From Pseudomonas fluorescens (GTDB lineage Bacteria > Pseudomonadota > Gammaproteobacteria > Pseudomonadales > Pseudomonadaceae), in NCBI RefSeq assembly GCF_004683905.1, contig NZ_CP038438.1, positions 5,642,001-5,706,000 on the forward strand: 64,000 bases of DNA, given 5' to 3'. This document shows positions 52,201 to 60,105 of the stretch, one piece after another (the first letter of the stretch is position 1; each line of letters opens with the position of its first letter). The position numbers and the translations under genes are program-made. A model generated the notes under the pieces. The model saw only the letters and a list, made by a program, of their open reading frames with translations. It ran no database searches and was not told where the DNA came from.

Positions 52201-55155
52201 CGCCAGGCTGCTTTCTTCGACAGCGCCATAGAGGTCGAGCAAGGCTTCGCACAGCACGTCCACCGGCAGCAGATCGGCGAGGTGTGCGCCTTCGCCGAGG
52301 GTGGTCAGTTCATCGAGCAGCGCGCTGAGTTCCTGACGCTCGCCGGGATGTTGCTGCCAGCGCTGCAACAGGCTTTCGGCGTCGAGCAGGATGTCCATGC
52401 CCTGGGCGAGGAAGTTGTTGATCAGTTGCGGATCGCGCTTGATCCGCAGGCCGGTGTTCGGCGCGTTGAGGATCGCCTCCAGGCGTTCGGCCAGCAGCGT
52501 TTCGGTGCGTTTGATCAGCGACTGCGCACCGACAATCGGTGCCAGCGGATCGTGCTTGAGCTGGCGCAGACCGACGCGGAACAGGCCTTGGGCTTCAAGG
52601 AGCAATTCCACTTCATCAAGATCCAGCGGCAACTGATGCGCCTTGAACTCGCGCGCCAGTTTATCCAGCGGCGCGGCCAGTTCGGCAATCGGCAACACGC
52701 CGGCCATCGACGCACTGCCCTTGAGCGTGTGCAAGGCGCGCTGCAATTCGTCGCTGGCCGGCAGCGGCACATGCTCGGCAGCCTGATCGAGGAAGCGGTT
52801 GAGGCTGGCGAGGTGGGTTTCGGCCTCGTTGCGGAAGATCTCCAGCAACAACGGGTCGAGGGCCGCCACGTCGTCGACGTCTTCGGCCGCCAGCGGCTCG
52901 ACGCCTTTGGCCAGCGCATGCGCGCGGGCCGCCAGTTGATCGACATCGCTGCGCTGACGCTGGCGCTGCGTGGCGAATTCGCTGATCAGTTCCGGCAGTA
53001 GCAACGCCGTGTCGGTGAGCAACTGCTGCACCTGCGCGCCAGGTTCGACGCTGTGTTCCAGCACGCGGTTGAGCAGGTTTTCCACCGCCCAGGCCAGCTC
53101 GCCAAGGATCAACGCGCGAACCATGCGCCCGCTGCCCTTCAAGGTGTGAAAGGCGCGGCGCAGTTCGGTCAGGGCGGCGCGGTCATGAGTGTCGGCCGAC
53201 CAGCGCGGCAGGTATTCGTGCAGGACTTCGAGGACTTCGTCGGTCTCTTCGAGGAACACTTCGCGCAGTTCATCGTCCACCGGCTCTTCATCGGCCGGTG
53301 GTGGCATCAGGCTGCCGGGCGTGATCAAGGCCGGCGGGTTGACCGCCGACACCGGGCTGGCCAGCACATCGGCCAGCGACTGCACGGTGTCAGGGTCATC
53401 CAGCGCTTGCAGGTCCTGCATCACCAGCGCTTCGCTGGGGCTGAGCACATCGTCGAGCACCGGTACGTGCTGTTCGTGTGGAAAGAAACCGAGGCTGGCG
53501 AGGCTCTTTTGTGCGACATCCAGCAGTTGTTCATTCGGCGCTTGCGGGTCGTCGCTCAGGCGCTCGAGGTAATACTCGAGGCTGGTGATGACGTCGGCCA
53601 GATTATCCAGTTGCTGCCAGCCTGGCTGGTGCGGATCGAGCAGCAGGTGTTCGCGGATGAAGCTGTTACAGGCCTCGACCAGACTCGCCGCGCGGCTCAG
53701 CGGAATCATCGCCAGCGCGCCGCGCACTTGAGTCAGCAGTTCAGGCAGCGGCTGCAGTTGCTGGCGATCCCAATCGGCGTCGATGTAATCAACGATCATG
53801 TCCTTGGCCTGTTGCAGGCAGATGCGCGCTTCCTTGATCACGATCTGATGAATCTGCGTCAGGTCGGTGGTCGGCAGGCGCGCGTCTTCGGGGCTTTCCG
53901 GCTCGACGGTGCCGACCATCCCGGCGAGGTTGGCTTCGACGTAAAGCAGCGCGCCGGCAACGTCCATCAGGGTCGCGTCATTCGGTTCGCGCTGGCCCTG
54001 AGCGAGGCTGAGCACCACCGCCAGTTGATCGATGATGACTTTGCGCGGCTGGCCGAAACCGAGCACCGCGAGGGTGTCGGCGATCTGTCGCAACGGCGCC
54101 AGCAGACTCTCCAGATCGGAGGTGTGCTGACGGTCGCTACGGACGAACAGGTCGAGGCGTTCCTTGACCCGCACCAATTCTTCGCACAGCGCCGCCAGCA
54201 CCGAGCGCATCGCATCGCGGTCGGGGCCGGCCAGACGCGCGCGTTCTTCGTCGACCATCGCGCTGTCGGGCAACGCGTCGTCCAGGGAGTAGCGATCTTT
54301 CATGGTCAGCATCTGCCCGGTAGGATGTTCGGCTTTGGCAATATAGAACAGCAGGCTTTTCAGCAACTCCGGCGGGGGCGGCTGATTGAGGCCGCGCGGG
54401 CCTTGTTCGAGCAGGCGCTTGAGTTCCTTGTCGGCGTCCTTGAACAGGCTGCGCAACGCCGGGCTGTTGGCGATGGCGCCTTCGCGCATGCCTTCGACCA
54501 GCGCGGAAGCGACCTGCCACAGCGGGCTCAACGGCGCGTCAAAGCTCAGCGCTTCGAGACGCTGGAAGACTTTCGCCAGGTATTCGAGGTGGGTCTGGTC
54601 ATCCTGCTCGCGCAACAACCCCACCAGCGCCATTTGCAGCATCTGGCGCAACTTGCGCAATACGTTGGGCAGGTCGGCCGGCTCCAGCGCGACCAGGGCT
54701 TCTGCGCTCAACGGCGGCAAGTCCTGCAGTGGCGGGCTGAACAGGCTGGTTTCCGAGAGCAGGCTGTCGCCGCGCGCACTGCGCAGGTCGTTGATCAGCG
54801 GCAGCACCACCAGCGGCAAGTCGCGGCGGGCGCTCTGCACCCGATCGAGGTAAATCGGCAATTGCCCGAGGGCTTGCAGCAGCAAGTGCAGGGCTTCATC
54901 GCGATGGGCGACGCGCCCCTGCTGCAAGGCTTCGACCAGATGCTCCATTTCTTCGGCGAGCAACGCCGCGCCGTAGAACTCGACCATCTGCAAACTGCCG
55001 TGCACCTGATGGATATAGGCCAGACACTCATCCAGCCCCGGCGTGGCCTGCGGGTCATCGAGCACGGTTTCAATCGCCTGATGCGCCTGTTTCAGCGTTT
55101 CGGCAATTTCACCCTTGACCCATTCGAGGGCCACGTAGTCGTGCCGGTCACCCAT
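49255..55155 (-). CDS. chpA: Hybrid CheA-type kinase ChpA with multiple Hpt domains
   Basis: The 1966-residue protein is the central kinase of the type IV pilus chemosensory pathway. Four phosphotransfer domains have the canonical His: HTLKGSGRM (H670), HTLKGSASM (H809) and two HTLKGGARM (H1113, H1255). An N-terminal region with IHQVHGSLQM looks like a degenerate Hpt. Then come a CheA dimerisation segment, an ATPase domain (HMLRNAVDHGLE, DIRDDGAGV, GRGVGMDVV), a CheW-like domain and a C-terminal receiver (VVDDSVTVRK, phospho-acceptor D1895, GKPYQES). P. aeruginosa ChpA is about 500 residues longer, with more Hpt-like domains. The ATG at 55155 has GGAG; a GTG at 55170 would overlap the pilJ stop. 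Confidence 0.95.
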   Translation of the reverse strand: MGDRHDYVALEWVKGEIAETLKQAHQAIETVLDDPQATPGLDECLAYIHQVHGSLQMVEFYGAALLAEEMEHLVEALQQGRVAHRDEALHLLLQALGQLPIYLDRVQSARRDLPLVVLPLINDLRSARGDSLLSETSLFSPPLQDLPPLSAEALVALEPADLPNVLRKLRQMLQMALVGLLREQDDQTHLEYLAKVFQRLEALSFDAPLSPLWQVASALVEGMREGAIANSPALRSLFKDADKELKRLLEQGPRGLNQPPPPELLKSLLFYIAKAEHPTGQMLTMKDRYSLDDALPDSAMVDEERARLAGPDRDAMRSVLAALCEELVRVKERLDLFVRSDRQHTSDLESLLAPLRQIADTLAVLGFGQPRKVIIDQLAVVLSLAQGQREPNDATLMDVAGALLYVEANLAGMVGTVEPESPEDARLPTTDLTQIHQIVIKEARICLQQAKDMIVDYIDADWDRQQLQPLPELLTQVRGALAMIPLSRAASLVEACNSFIREHLLLDPHQPGWQQLDNLADVITSLEYYLERLSDDPQAPNEQLLDVAQKSLASLGFFPHEQHVPVLDDVLSPSEALVMQDLQALDDPDTVQSLADVLASPVSAVNPPALITPGSLMPPPADEEPVDDELREVFLEETDEVLEVLHEYLPRWSADTHDRAALTELRRAFHTLKGSGRMVRALILGELAWAVENLLNRVLEHSVEPGAQVQQLLTDTALLLPELISEFATQRQRQRSDVDQLAARAHALAKGVEPLAAEDVDDVAALDPLLLEIFRNEAETHLASLNRFLDQAAEHVPLPASDELQRALHTLKGSASMAGVLPIAELAAPLDKLAREFKAHQLPLDLDEVELLLEAQGLFRVGLRQLKHDPLAPIVGAQSLIKRTETLLAERLEAILNAPNTGLRIKRDPQLINNFLAQGMDILLDAESLLQRWQQHPGERQELSALLDELTTLGEGAHLADLLPVDVLCEALLDLYGAVEESSLAVSDRFFHEAQNAHEALINMLDELAAGQEITPQPQRIRALHELLDESLDPTAMGLIRSDGSRTLSISELGAATAELAHANAETAPDDEIVEIFLEEAVDILDSAGQALQRWLSDPDNAAPLSSLQRDLHTLKGGARMAEVDAIGDLAHELESLYEGLVDRRYSYSELLGRLLHKSHDRLAQLLEQLQNHQALTPAQDLIEAIRQFRQGQSGSAEAAQPTAVPDSAAHDPELLEIFLEEGFDIIESSGAALLRWQAEPGNRQEVETLLRDLHTLKGGARMVEIGPIGDLAHELEYLYESLATGVLQPSAELFALVQRGHDRLAQMLDGVRAGQPCPPADRLINAIQNFSHPATPDTPPLLPIPAKTEPAVPAADAGADMVKVSAELLDELVNLAGETSIFRGRIEQQVSDAQTALNEMETTIERMRDQLRRLDTETQGRILSRQQVDAERLGYEEFDPLEMDRHSQLQQLSRALFESASDLLDLKETLERRNHDAENLLQQQGRINTELQEGLMRTRMVPFERMLPRLKRIVRQVAEELNKDVAFIIGNAEGEMDRNVLERMAAPLEHMLRNAVDHGLESAEVRLAAGKPAQGTITLDLTREGGDIVFDIRDDGAGVPLDAVRRKAIKRGLLAPDAEISDRDVLQFILQPGFSTAEKITQISGRGVGMDVVHEEVRQLGGTMSIDSVPGQGVHFRIRLPFTVSVNRALMVQCGEDQYAIPLNTIEGIVRVLPNDLEAHYRNDPPSYHYAGQRYELCYLGELLKTAPRPKLLGQSLPLPVLLVQCNDRHIAVQVDAMAGTREIVVKSLGPQFAAVQGVSGATILGDGRVVLILDLLAPIRAMQARVAQRPAQTEIDSEPQKPLLVLVVDDSVTVRKVTSRLLERHGMNVLTAKDGVDAMLLLEEHMPDLMLLDIEMPRMDGFEVATQVRNDERLQHLPIIMITSRTGQKHRDRAMAIGVNDYLGKPYQESVLLESIAHWSKKHA

Positions 55156-55166
55156 AACCACTCCAC

Positions 55167-57221
55167 TCACGCCTTGTCCGTCGCGGACGCCGACGGCAAG
55201 GTGAAACCGGATACCGAACGGCGCAGCTGACTGGCCATTTTCGCCAGATTGCCGATGCTCTCGGCGGTGGCGGTGGAGCCGGACGAGGTCTGCGTGGTGA
55301 TCTGCTGAATCACGTTCATCGTCAGCGAGATCTGCCCGGCCGACGAGGTCTGCTGCTGCGCCGCGTTGGAGATGCTTTGAATCAACGCGGCGAGGGTTTT
55401 CGAAACGCCTTCGATTTCTTCCAGTGCCACTCCGGCATCCTGCGCCAGTCGCGCGCCGCGCACCACTTCGGTGGTGGTCTGCTCCATGGAAATCACCGCT
55501 TCGTTGGTGTCGGTCTGAATCGCCCGCACCAGGGTTTCGATCTGCCGGGTGGCGGCGGACGAACGTTCGGCCAGCCGCTGCACTTCGTCGGCGACCACGG
55601 CAAAACCGCGTCCGGCATCCCCGGCCATCGACGCCTGAATCGCCGCGTTGAGCGCGAGGATGTTGGTCTGGTCGGCAATGTCGTCGATCAGGCTGACGAT
55701 GTCGCCGATTTCCTGCGACGACTCGCCCAGACGCTTGATGCGTTTGGCGGTGTCCTGAATCTGTTCGCGGATGTTGTCCATGCCGTGGATGGTGTTGTGC
55801 ACCACCTCGTTGCCCTTGTTGGCGATTTCCACCGAACGCTCGGCCACCGCCGAGGATTCAGCGGCGTTGGCCGAGACCTGATCGATCGACTGAGCCATGT
55901 CGCTGATCGCGGTCGAGGCTTCGGAAATCTGCTGCGCCTGATGCTCCGAGGCCTGGGCCAGGTGCATGGCGGTGGCCTGGGTTTCCTGCACGGCGGCGGC
56001 GACCTGGCCAGCGGTGAGGTTGATGGTCGCGACCAGATCGCGCAGTTGGTCGACCGAGTAGTTGATCGAATCGGCGATGGTCCCGGTGAAGTCTTCGGTC
56101 ACCGAGGCGGTTACGGTCAGGTCACCGTCGGCGAGGTCTTCGATCTCGTCGAGCAGGCGCATGATCGCGTTCTGGTTGCGCTCGTTCTTCTCGGCGGTCT
56201 CGCGCAACTGGCGGTTGGTTTCACGAACCATGACCATGCCGATCAGGATGATCGAGGCCAGCGCCAGCAAGCCCAGCACGTAACCGCCGATGGTGTCGGT
56301 GTTACGCCCGCCGGCAAGGTTTTCGAAACCGCTGGCGAGGTGCGAGGCCTCGTCGAGCAGGGTCTGCGACAGGCTGAAAATGTTGCTCGCCGATTCACGG
56401 ACCTTGAACAGTTCTGGCGAGGTTTCGAGGATTTCATCCACCGAGCCGGAGACGAACTGGAACAGCTCGGAAATTTCACTCAGGCGCGCACGGGCATCGC
56501 GGTCTTCGACCTGGCTGATTTTCAGGGTCGGGTTGCCCTGCAGCATGCCGTTGAGCACCTGACCGAAACGGGTGGCATCGCGGCCAAACGCATCGGCGGC
56601 CTGCTGCGAATTTTCGTCGCCGGCCAGCACGGTGTTGACCGCACCGAGGATGCGCTCGGCCAGCAGCGATTGGCGTTGGGCCATCGCCACCTGCGCTGCC
56701 GGCGCGCCGCGCTGCAGGAGGATCTCGACGACTTTTTCGTATTCGATCTGCAACTGCGGCACGGTTTCAGCCAGGGTCGCGGCGACCTGATGCAGCGAGA
56801 GCACGGTCTGCTCGCTGGAGAGAATCGCGTCGGTGTTTTTCAGCAGGCGTTCCCAATCCAGCTGCACCGCGCGCATTTCCGGGCGCACGGTGGCCGGCGC
56901 GGGCGGCAGGCCGGTGGCCGGGTCGCCCTTCTTCAGGTAACCCCAGCGCTGGGCAAAATCGTTGCGCGCATCGCTCAGCAGCTTGAACGCTGCCGACTTC
57001 CCGGCAGCCGCTTCGGTGGCGTTCTTGGCGATGCGTTGCGACAGCACGCGCAGCTCACCGGCGTGGCCGATGTACTGCTTGTCGTAGTTGGCCTGGGTGT
57101 TGAGGTAGGCGAAGTTGGCGAACAGCAGCATGATGAACACGATCAGTGCGATGAACAGCACGATGATCTGCGAGCGACTGCGCGACCCTTCCGCCGATTT
57201 GCCTGTTTTTGCCTTTGTCAT
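55167..57221 (-). CDS. pilJ: Methyl-accepting chemotaxis protein PilJ
   Basis: The 684-residue receptor has an N-terminal membrane helix (IIVLFIALIVFIMLLFANFAYL), a periplasmic helical sensor region with PilJ-type repeats (ELRVLSQRIAKNATEAA), a second helix near residue 310 and a HAMP region. The signalling domain has the highly conserved tip DIADQTNILALNAAIQASMAGDAGRGFAVVADEV-type text, written here as separate recognisable segments. It senses pilus or surface-related input and controls ChpA. The start at 57221 has GAGGA. The gene is directly followed by chpA; pilK, which encodes the receptor methyltransferase in P. aeruginosa, is absent between them. Confidence 0.96.
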   Translation of the reverse strand: MTKAKTGKSAEGSRSRSQIIVLFIALIVFIMLLFANFAYLNTQANYDKQYIGHAGELRVLSQRIAKNATEAAAGKSAAFKLLSDARNDFAQRWGYLKKGDPATGLPPAPATVRPEMRAVQLDWERLLKNTDAILSSEQTVLSLHQVAATLAETVPQLQIEYEKVVEILLQRGAPAAQVAMAQRQSLLAERILGAVNTVLAGDENSQQAADAFGRDATRFGQVLNGMLQGNPTLKISQVEDRDARARLSEISELFQFVSGSVDEILETSPELFKVRESASNIFSLSQTLLDEASHLASGFENLAGGRNTDTIGGYVLGLLALASIILIGMVMVRETNRQLRETAEKNERNQNAIMRLLDEIEDLADGDLTVTASVTEDFTGTIADSINYSVDQLRDLVATINLTAGQVAAAVQETQATAMHLAQASEHQAQQISEASTAISDMAQSIDQVSANAAESSAVAERSVEIANKGNEVVHNTIHGMDNIREQIQDTAKRIKRLGESSQEIGDIVSLIDDIADQTNILALNAAIQASMAGDAGRGFAVVADEVQRLAERSSAATRQIETLVRAIQTDTNEAVISMEQTTTEVVRGARLAQDAGVALEEIEGVSKTLAALIQSISNAAQQQTSSAGQISLTMNVIQQITTQTSSGSTATAESIGNLAKMASQLRRSVSGFTLPSASATDKA

Positions 57222-57263
57222 CGGTCCTCGCCTATGAAACCTGCCACGGTCCACTGTGGGATT

Positions 57264-57390
57264 TGTGGTGAGGGGATTTATCCCCGATGGGTCGCGCAGC
57301 GGCCCCAATACTGAGTTGTATCTGGCACATCGCGAATGCAGGTTTTGGGTTGGCTTAGCCAACCATCGGGGATAAATCCCCTCGCCACAG
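57264..57390. repeat. Second REP family (GGGGATTTATCCCC type), inverted pair
   Basis: GTGAGGGGATTTATCCCCGAT and its inverted counterpart ATCGGGGATAAATCCCC flank a spacer between pilI and pilJ, inside the operon. It is unrelated to the main REP family. Confidence 0.85.
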
Positions 57391-57421
57391 ACCCCCACCC
57401 CATAGATATCTGGTGCTTCGG

Positions 57422-57961
57422 CTATATCGCGACGCTCATGAACACCGGCGATTTGGCCAGCGCAAACAGGCTGAACACTCGCCAGTTCTGCTCACGCCGG
57501 AAATAGCCTTTGACGAACTCGGCCTTTGAGCCCTGGCGCTTGCTGATCGAGATCGGTTCGAAGCTGTCCTGCTCGAAGTGCTGCAAACCGAACACCTCAT
57601 CCACCAGCAGCCCGGCGAACACGTCGTTGTGCTCCACCACCAATACCCTGCGCTGCTTGCGCAGCGGCGACAGCTCGTGACCGAAAAAGCCGCACAGGTC
57701 CATGATCGGCAGCAAGCGCCCACGCAGGTTAGCCACCCCTTTGACCCACGGCTTGACCCCGGGCAACTGAGTGCAGCGCGGTTCGTGCAGCACTTCGCTG
57801 ACTTCGCCCATCGGCGTCACGTACCAATGCTCGCCGAGGCGAAAACCGATGCCGCTCCAGCGATCCTGACGGCCGGGCTGCGACGGCAGGTCCGCCGCCA
57901 GCAGACGGCAGCGCTGGTCGATCTGCCACAGCAGCTCGAACGCGGTCAGCGACTGGTTCAT
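57422..57961 (-). CDS. pilI: CheW-like adaptor PilI
   Basis: The 179-residue protein is a CheW domain (WSGIGFRLGEHWYVTPMGEVSE-type opening, WVKGVANLRGRLLPIMDL, VLVVEHNDVFAGLLVDEVFG) that couples PilJ to ChpA. It starts ten bases after the pilH stop. A REP-family-2 pair separates it from pilJ. Confidence 0.93.
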   Translation of the reverse strand: MNQSLTAFELLWQIDQRCRLLAADLPSQPGRQDRWSGIGFRLGEHWYVTPMGEVSEVLHEPRCTQLPGVKPWVKGVANLRGRLLPIMDLCGFFGHELSPLRKQRRVLVVEHNDVFAGLLVDEVFGLQHFEQDSFEPISISKRQGSKAEFVKGYFRREQNWRVFSLFALAKSPVFMSVAI

Positions 57962-57971
57962 GGCCGCGCGA

Positions 57972-58337
57972 TCAACCGGCCAGCACGTTGTTCAGGGTCT
58001 TGATCAGCATGTCTTCTTCGACCGGTTTGGTCAGGTAATCCTTCGCGCCCTGGCGCGTGCCCCAAACCTTATCGGTTTCCTGATCCTTGGTGGTGATGAT
58101 GATCACCGGAATATGGCTGGTCTCGGCATCCTTGGTCAGTTGCCGGGTGGCCTGGAAGCCGTTGAGGCCGGGCATGACGATGTCCATCAGCACGGCGTCG
58201 GGTTTTTCCTGACGGGCCAGGGCCACGCCGTCGGCGCCGTTTTCGGCCTTGAGCACTTCATGGCCGTGCTTTTCCAGCATGCCGGTGAGTTTGTACATTT
58301 CAGTCGGCGAATCATCGACGATCAGGATACGTGCCAT
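57972..58337 (-). CDS. pilH: Response regulator PilH
   Basis: The 121-residue single-domain CheY-like protein has ILIVDDSPTE, the phospho-acceptor D52 in AVLMDIVMPGLNG, and the conserved lysine in YLTKPVEED. In P. aeruginosa PilH modulates pilus retraction and cAMP output of the pathway. GGGGAAG precedes the ATG at 58337. Confidence 0.95.
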   Translation of the reverse strand: MARILIVDDSPTEMYKLTGMLEKHGHEVLKAENGADGVALARQEKPDAVLMDIVMPGLNGFQATRQLTKDAETSHIPVIIITTKDQETDKVWGTRQGAKDYLTKPVEEDMLIKTLNNVLAG

Positions 58338-58396
58338 GGTCTTCCCCATTTTTCTTGTCGACTCCCGGCCCGCTGGCCGAGCGTCACTGTACGTGT

Positions 58397-58801
58397 CTAC
58401 TGCGGCAAAACGGCGGCGAAGCCCGGAACATGGGCCTGAATCGCGTCAAGCAGCTCTTCCTTGCTGAAAGGCTTGGTCAAAAATTGATCAGAACCGACAA
58501 TCCGCCCCTTGGCCTTGTCGAACAGCCCGTCACGCGACGACAGCATGATCACCGGCGTGGCCTTGAACGCACTGTTGTTCTTGATTAAAGCGCAGGTCTG
58601 ATAACCATCCAGACGCGGCATCATGATGTCGACAAAAATGATCCCGGGGTGGTGGTCGGCGATCTTCGCCAAAGCGTCGAAGCCATCGATCGCCGTGATG
58701 ACTTCGCAGCCCACATTTTTCAACAGCGTTTCGGCGGTGCGACGAATCGTTTTCGAGTCATCGATCACCATGACCTTCAAGGCGCTGGACTGCTGTTCCA
58801 T
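58397..58801 (-). CDS. pilG: Response regulator PilG
   Basis: The 134-residue single-domain response regulator has VMVIDDSKTIRRTAETLL, the phospho-acceptor D58 in IIFVDIMMPRLDGY, and the lysine in FLTKPFSKEEL. PilG promotes pilus extension and adenylate cyclase activation in P. aeruginosa. It is the first gene of the operon pilG-H-I-J-chpA-chpC and is divergent from gshB. Confidence 0.95.
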   Translation of the reverse strand: MEQQSSALKVMVIDDSKTIRRTAETLLKNVGCEVITAIDGFDALAKIADHHPGIIFVDIMMPRLDGYQTCALIKNNSAFKATPVIMLSSRDGLFDKAKGRIVGSDQFLTKPFSKEELLDAIQAHVPGFAAVLPQ

Positions 58802-58857
58802 AAGAGGGGTCTACCGTCGCCTTTGCGAATCAAATTGTCCGTTTTGCGATGAGTAAT

Positions 58858-58907
58858 GGCTGGAAACCCTTGATGCTCAAGGGCCAGCACGCTATGCCAG
58901 CCTTTTT
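58858..58907 (+). promoter_or_regulatory. Terminator-like hairpin with alternative pairing before gshB
   Basis: GGCTGG (58858-58863) can pair with CCAGC (58884-58888), capping a perfect CCCTTGA-TGC-TCAAGGG stem, or with CCAGCC (58897-58902), which is followed by five T. The plus-strand polarity faces gshB. The inner 17-base palindrome could also be an operator in this divergent region. Confidence 0.4.
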
Positions 58908-59026
58908 AGCACAGTCTCCAGATGCAATCTATCGACGGGTTTTTCCTTGACCGAAAACCCTGCCAGCGCCACTCTGGCGGCACTTTTTCAATACCGATCC
59001 GGTAGCCAATTTTCGAGGAAAACCCA

Positions 59027-59998
59027 ATGAGCGTTCGCGTCGGGATTGTCATGGACCCTATCGCCAGCATTTCCTATAAAAAGGATAGCTCGCTGGCCAT
59101 GCTGCTGGCCGCGCAGAAACGTGGCTGGGAACTGTTCTACATGGAGCAGCGCGACCTGTATCAGGCCGAAGGTCAGGCCCGGGCGCGCATGAAGCCGCTG
59201 AAAGTCTTCGCCAACCCGGAAAAATGGTTCGAACTGGACGCCGAGCAGGACAACCTGCTGAGCGATCTGGACGTGATCCTGATGCGCAAGGATCCGCCGT
59301 TCGACATGGAGTTCGTCTACTCCACCTACTTGCTGGAACAGGCCGAAACCGCTGGCGTGCTGGTGGTCAACAAGCCGCAGAGCCTGCGCGACTGCAACGA
59401 AAAACTGTTCGCCACGCTGTTCCCGCAGTGCACCCCGCCGACCATCGTCAGCCGCCGCGCCGATGTGCTGCGTGAATTCGCCGCCAAGCATGGCGACGTA
59501 ATCCTCAAGCCGCTGGACGGCATGGGTGGCACTTCGATTTTCCGTCACCGCGCCGGCGACCCGAACCTGTCGGTGATTCTGGAAACCCTGACCGCCCTCG
59601 GCAATCAGCAGATCATGGGCCAGGCCTACCTGCCGGCAATCAAGGACGGCGACAAACGCATCCTGATGATCGACGGCGAGCCGGTGGATTACTGCCTGGC
59701 GCGAATTCCGGCTCAAGGCGAAACCCGTGGCAACCTCGCGGCCGGTGGTCGTGGTGAAGCGCGGCCGCTGACTGACAAGGATCGCTGGATTGCCGCGCAA
59801 GTCGGCCCGACTCTGCGCGAGAAAGGCCTGCTGTTCGTTGGCCTCGATGTGATCGGCGAAAACCTCACCGAAATCAACGTCACCAGCCCGACCTGCATCC
59901 GCGAGATCGACAATGCTTTCGGTACCGACATCGGCGGCATGCTGATGGATGCCATCGACAAGAAGCTGCAAGCCGCCGGCAAAAAGCCGCAAGCTTGA
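59027..59998 (+). CDS. gshB: Glutathione synthetase
   Basis: The 323-residue ATP-grasp enzyme joins gamma-glutamylcysteine and glycine to make glutathione. Seen are VGIVMDPIASISYKKDSSLAML, MRKDPPFDMEFVYSTYLLE, the ATP-grasp region DVILKPLDGMGGTSIF, and GLDVIGENLTEINVTSPTCIRE. GAGGAAA precedes the ATG. The product is cytosolic. The gene heads gshB-tonB-algH-ruvX-pyrR. Confidence 0.97.
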   Translation: MSVRVGIVMDPIASISYKKDSSLAMLLAAQKRGWELFYMEQRDLYQAEGQARARMKPLKVFANPEKWFELDAEQDNLLSDLDVILMRKDPPFDMEFVYSTYLLEQAETAGVLVVNKPQSLRDCNEKLFATLFPQCTPPTIVSRRADVLREFAAKHGDVILKPLDGMGGTSIFRHRAGDPNLSVILETLTALGNQQIMGQAYLPAIKDGDKRILMIDGEPVDYCLARIPAQGETRGNLAAGGRGEARPLTDKDRWIAAQVGPTLREKGLLFVGLDVIGENLTEINVTSPTCIREIDNAFGTDIGGMLMDAIDKKLQAAGKKPQA

Positions 59999-60046
59999 CG
60001 TGTGTCACATGCAGCTTGTCGCTTGAAGCGTGAAGCCCAAGGCGCG

Positions 60047-60098
60047 AAACCAACATTGCGTTATCATGCGCAGCCTCTGAAAAACGCGATGTTGGTTT
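60047..60098 (+). terminator. Long inverted repeat between gshB and tonB
   Basis: AAACCAACAT (60047-60056) and ATGTTGGTTT (60089-60098) are perfect complements. GCGTT/AACGC extends the stem inward after one mismatch, and a T-rich stretch follows. It ends seven bases before the tonB ATG, so it could end gshB transcripts or control tonB translation. A possible -10 TATCAT (60062-60067) lies in the loop. Confidence 0.5.
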
Positions 60099-60105
60099 TC
60101 TTGTC

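Noticed and set aside
49843..55230. Very long plus-strand open frames (over 1000 and 700 codons) opposite chpA
   Set aside because: They mirror the codon bias of chpA on the other strand, have Gln/Arg/His-rich text without domains, and lack ribosome sites.
55377..57314. A 645-codon plus-strand frame opposite pilJ
   Set aside because: It is Gly/His/Arg-rich with no known domain, while pilJ on the minus strand is complete.
58980..59000. Weak hairpin before gshB (GCCAG/CTGGC followed by T)
   Set aside because: Only about five pairs with a large loop. The stronger alternative at 58858-58907 explains the region better.
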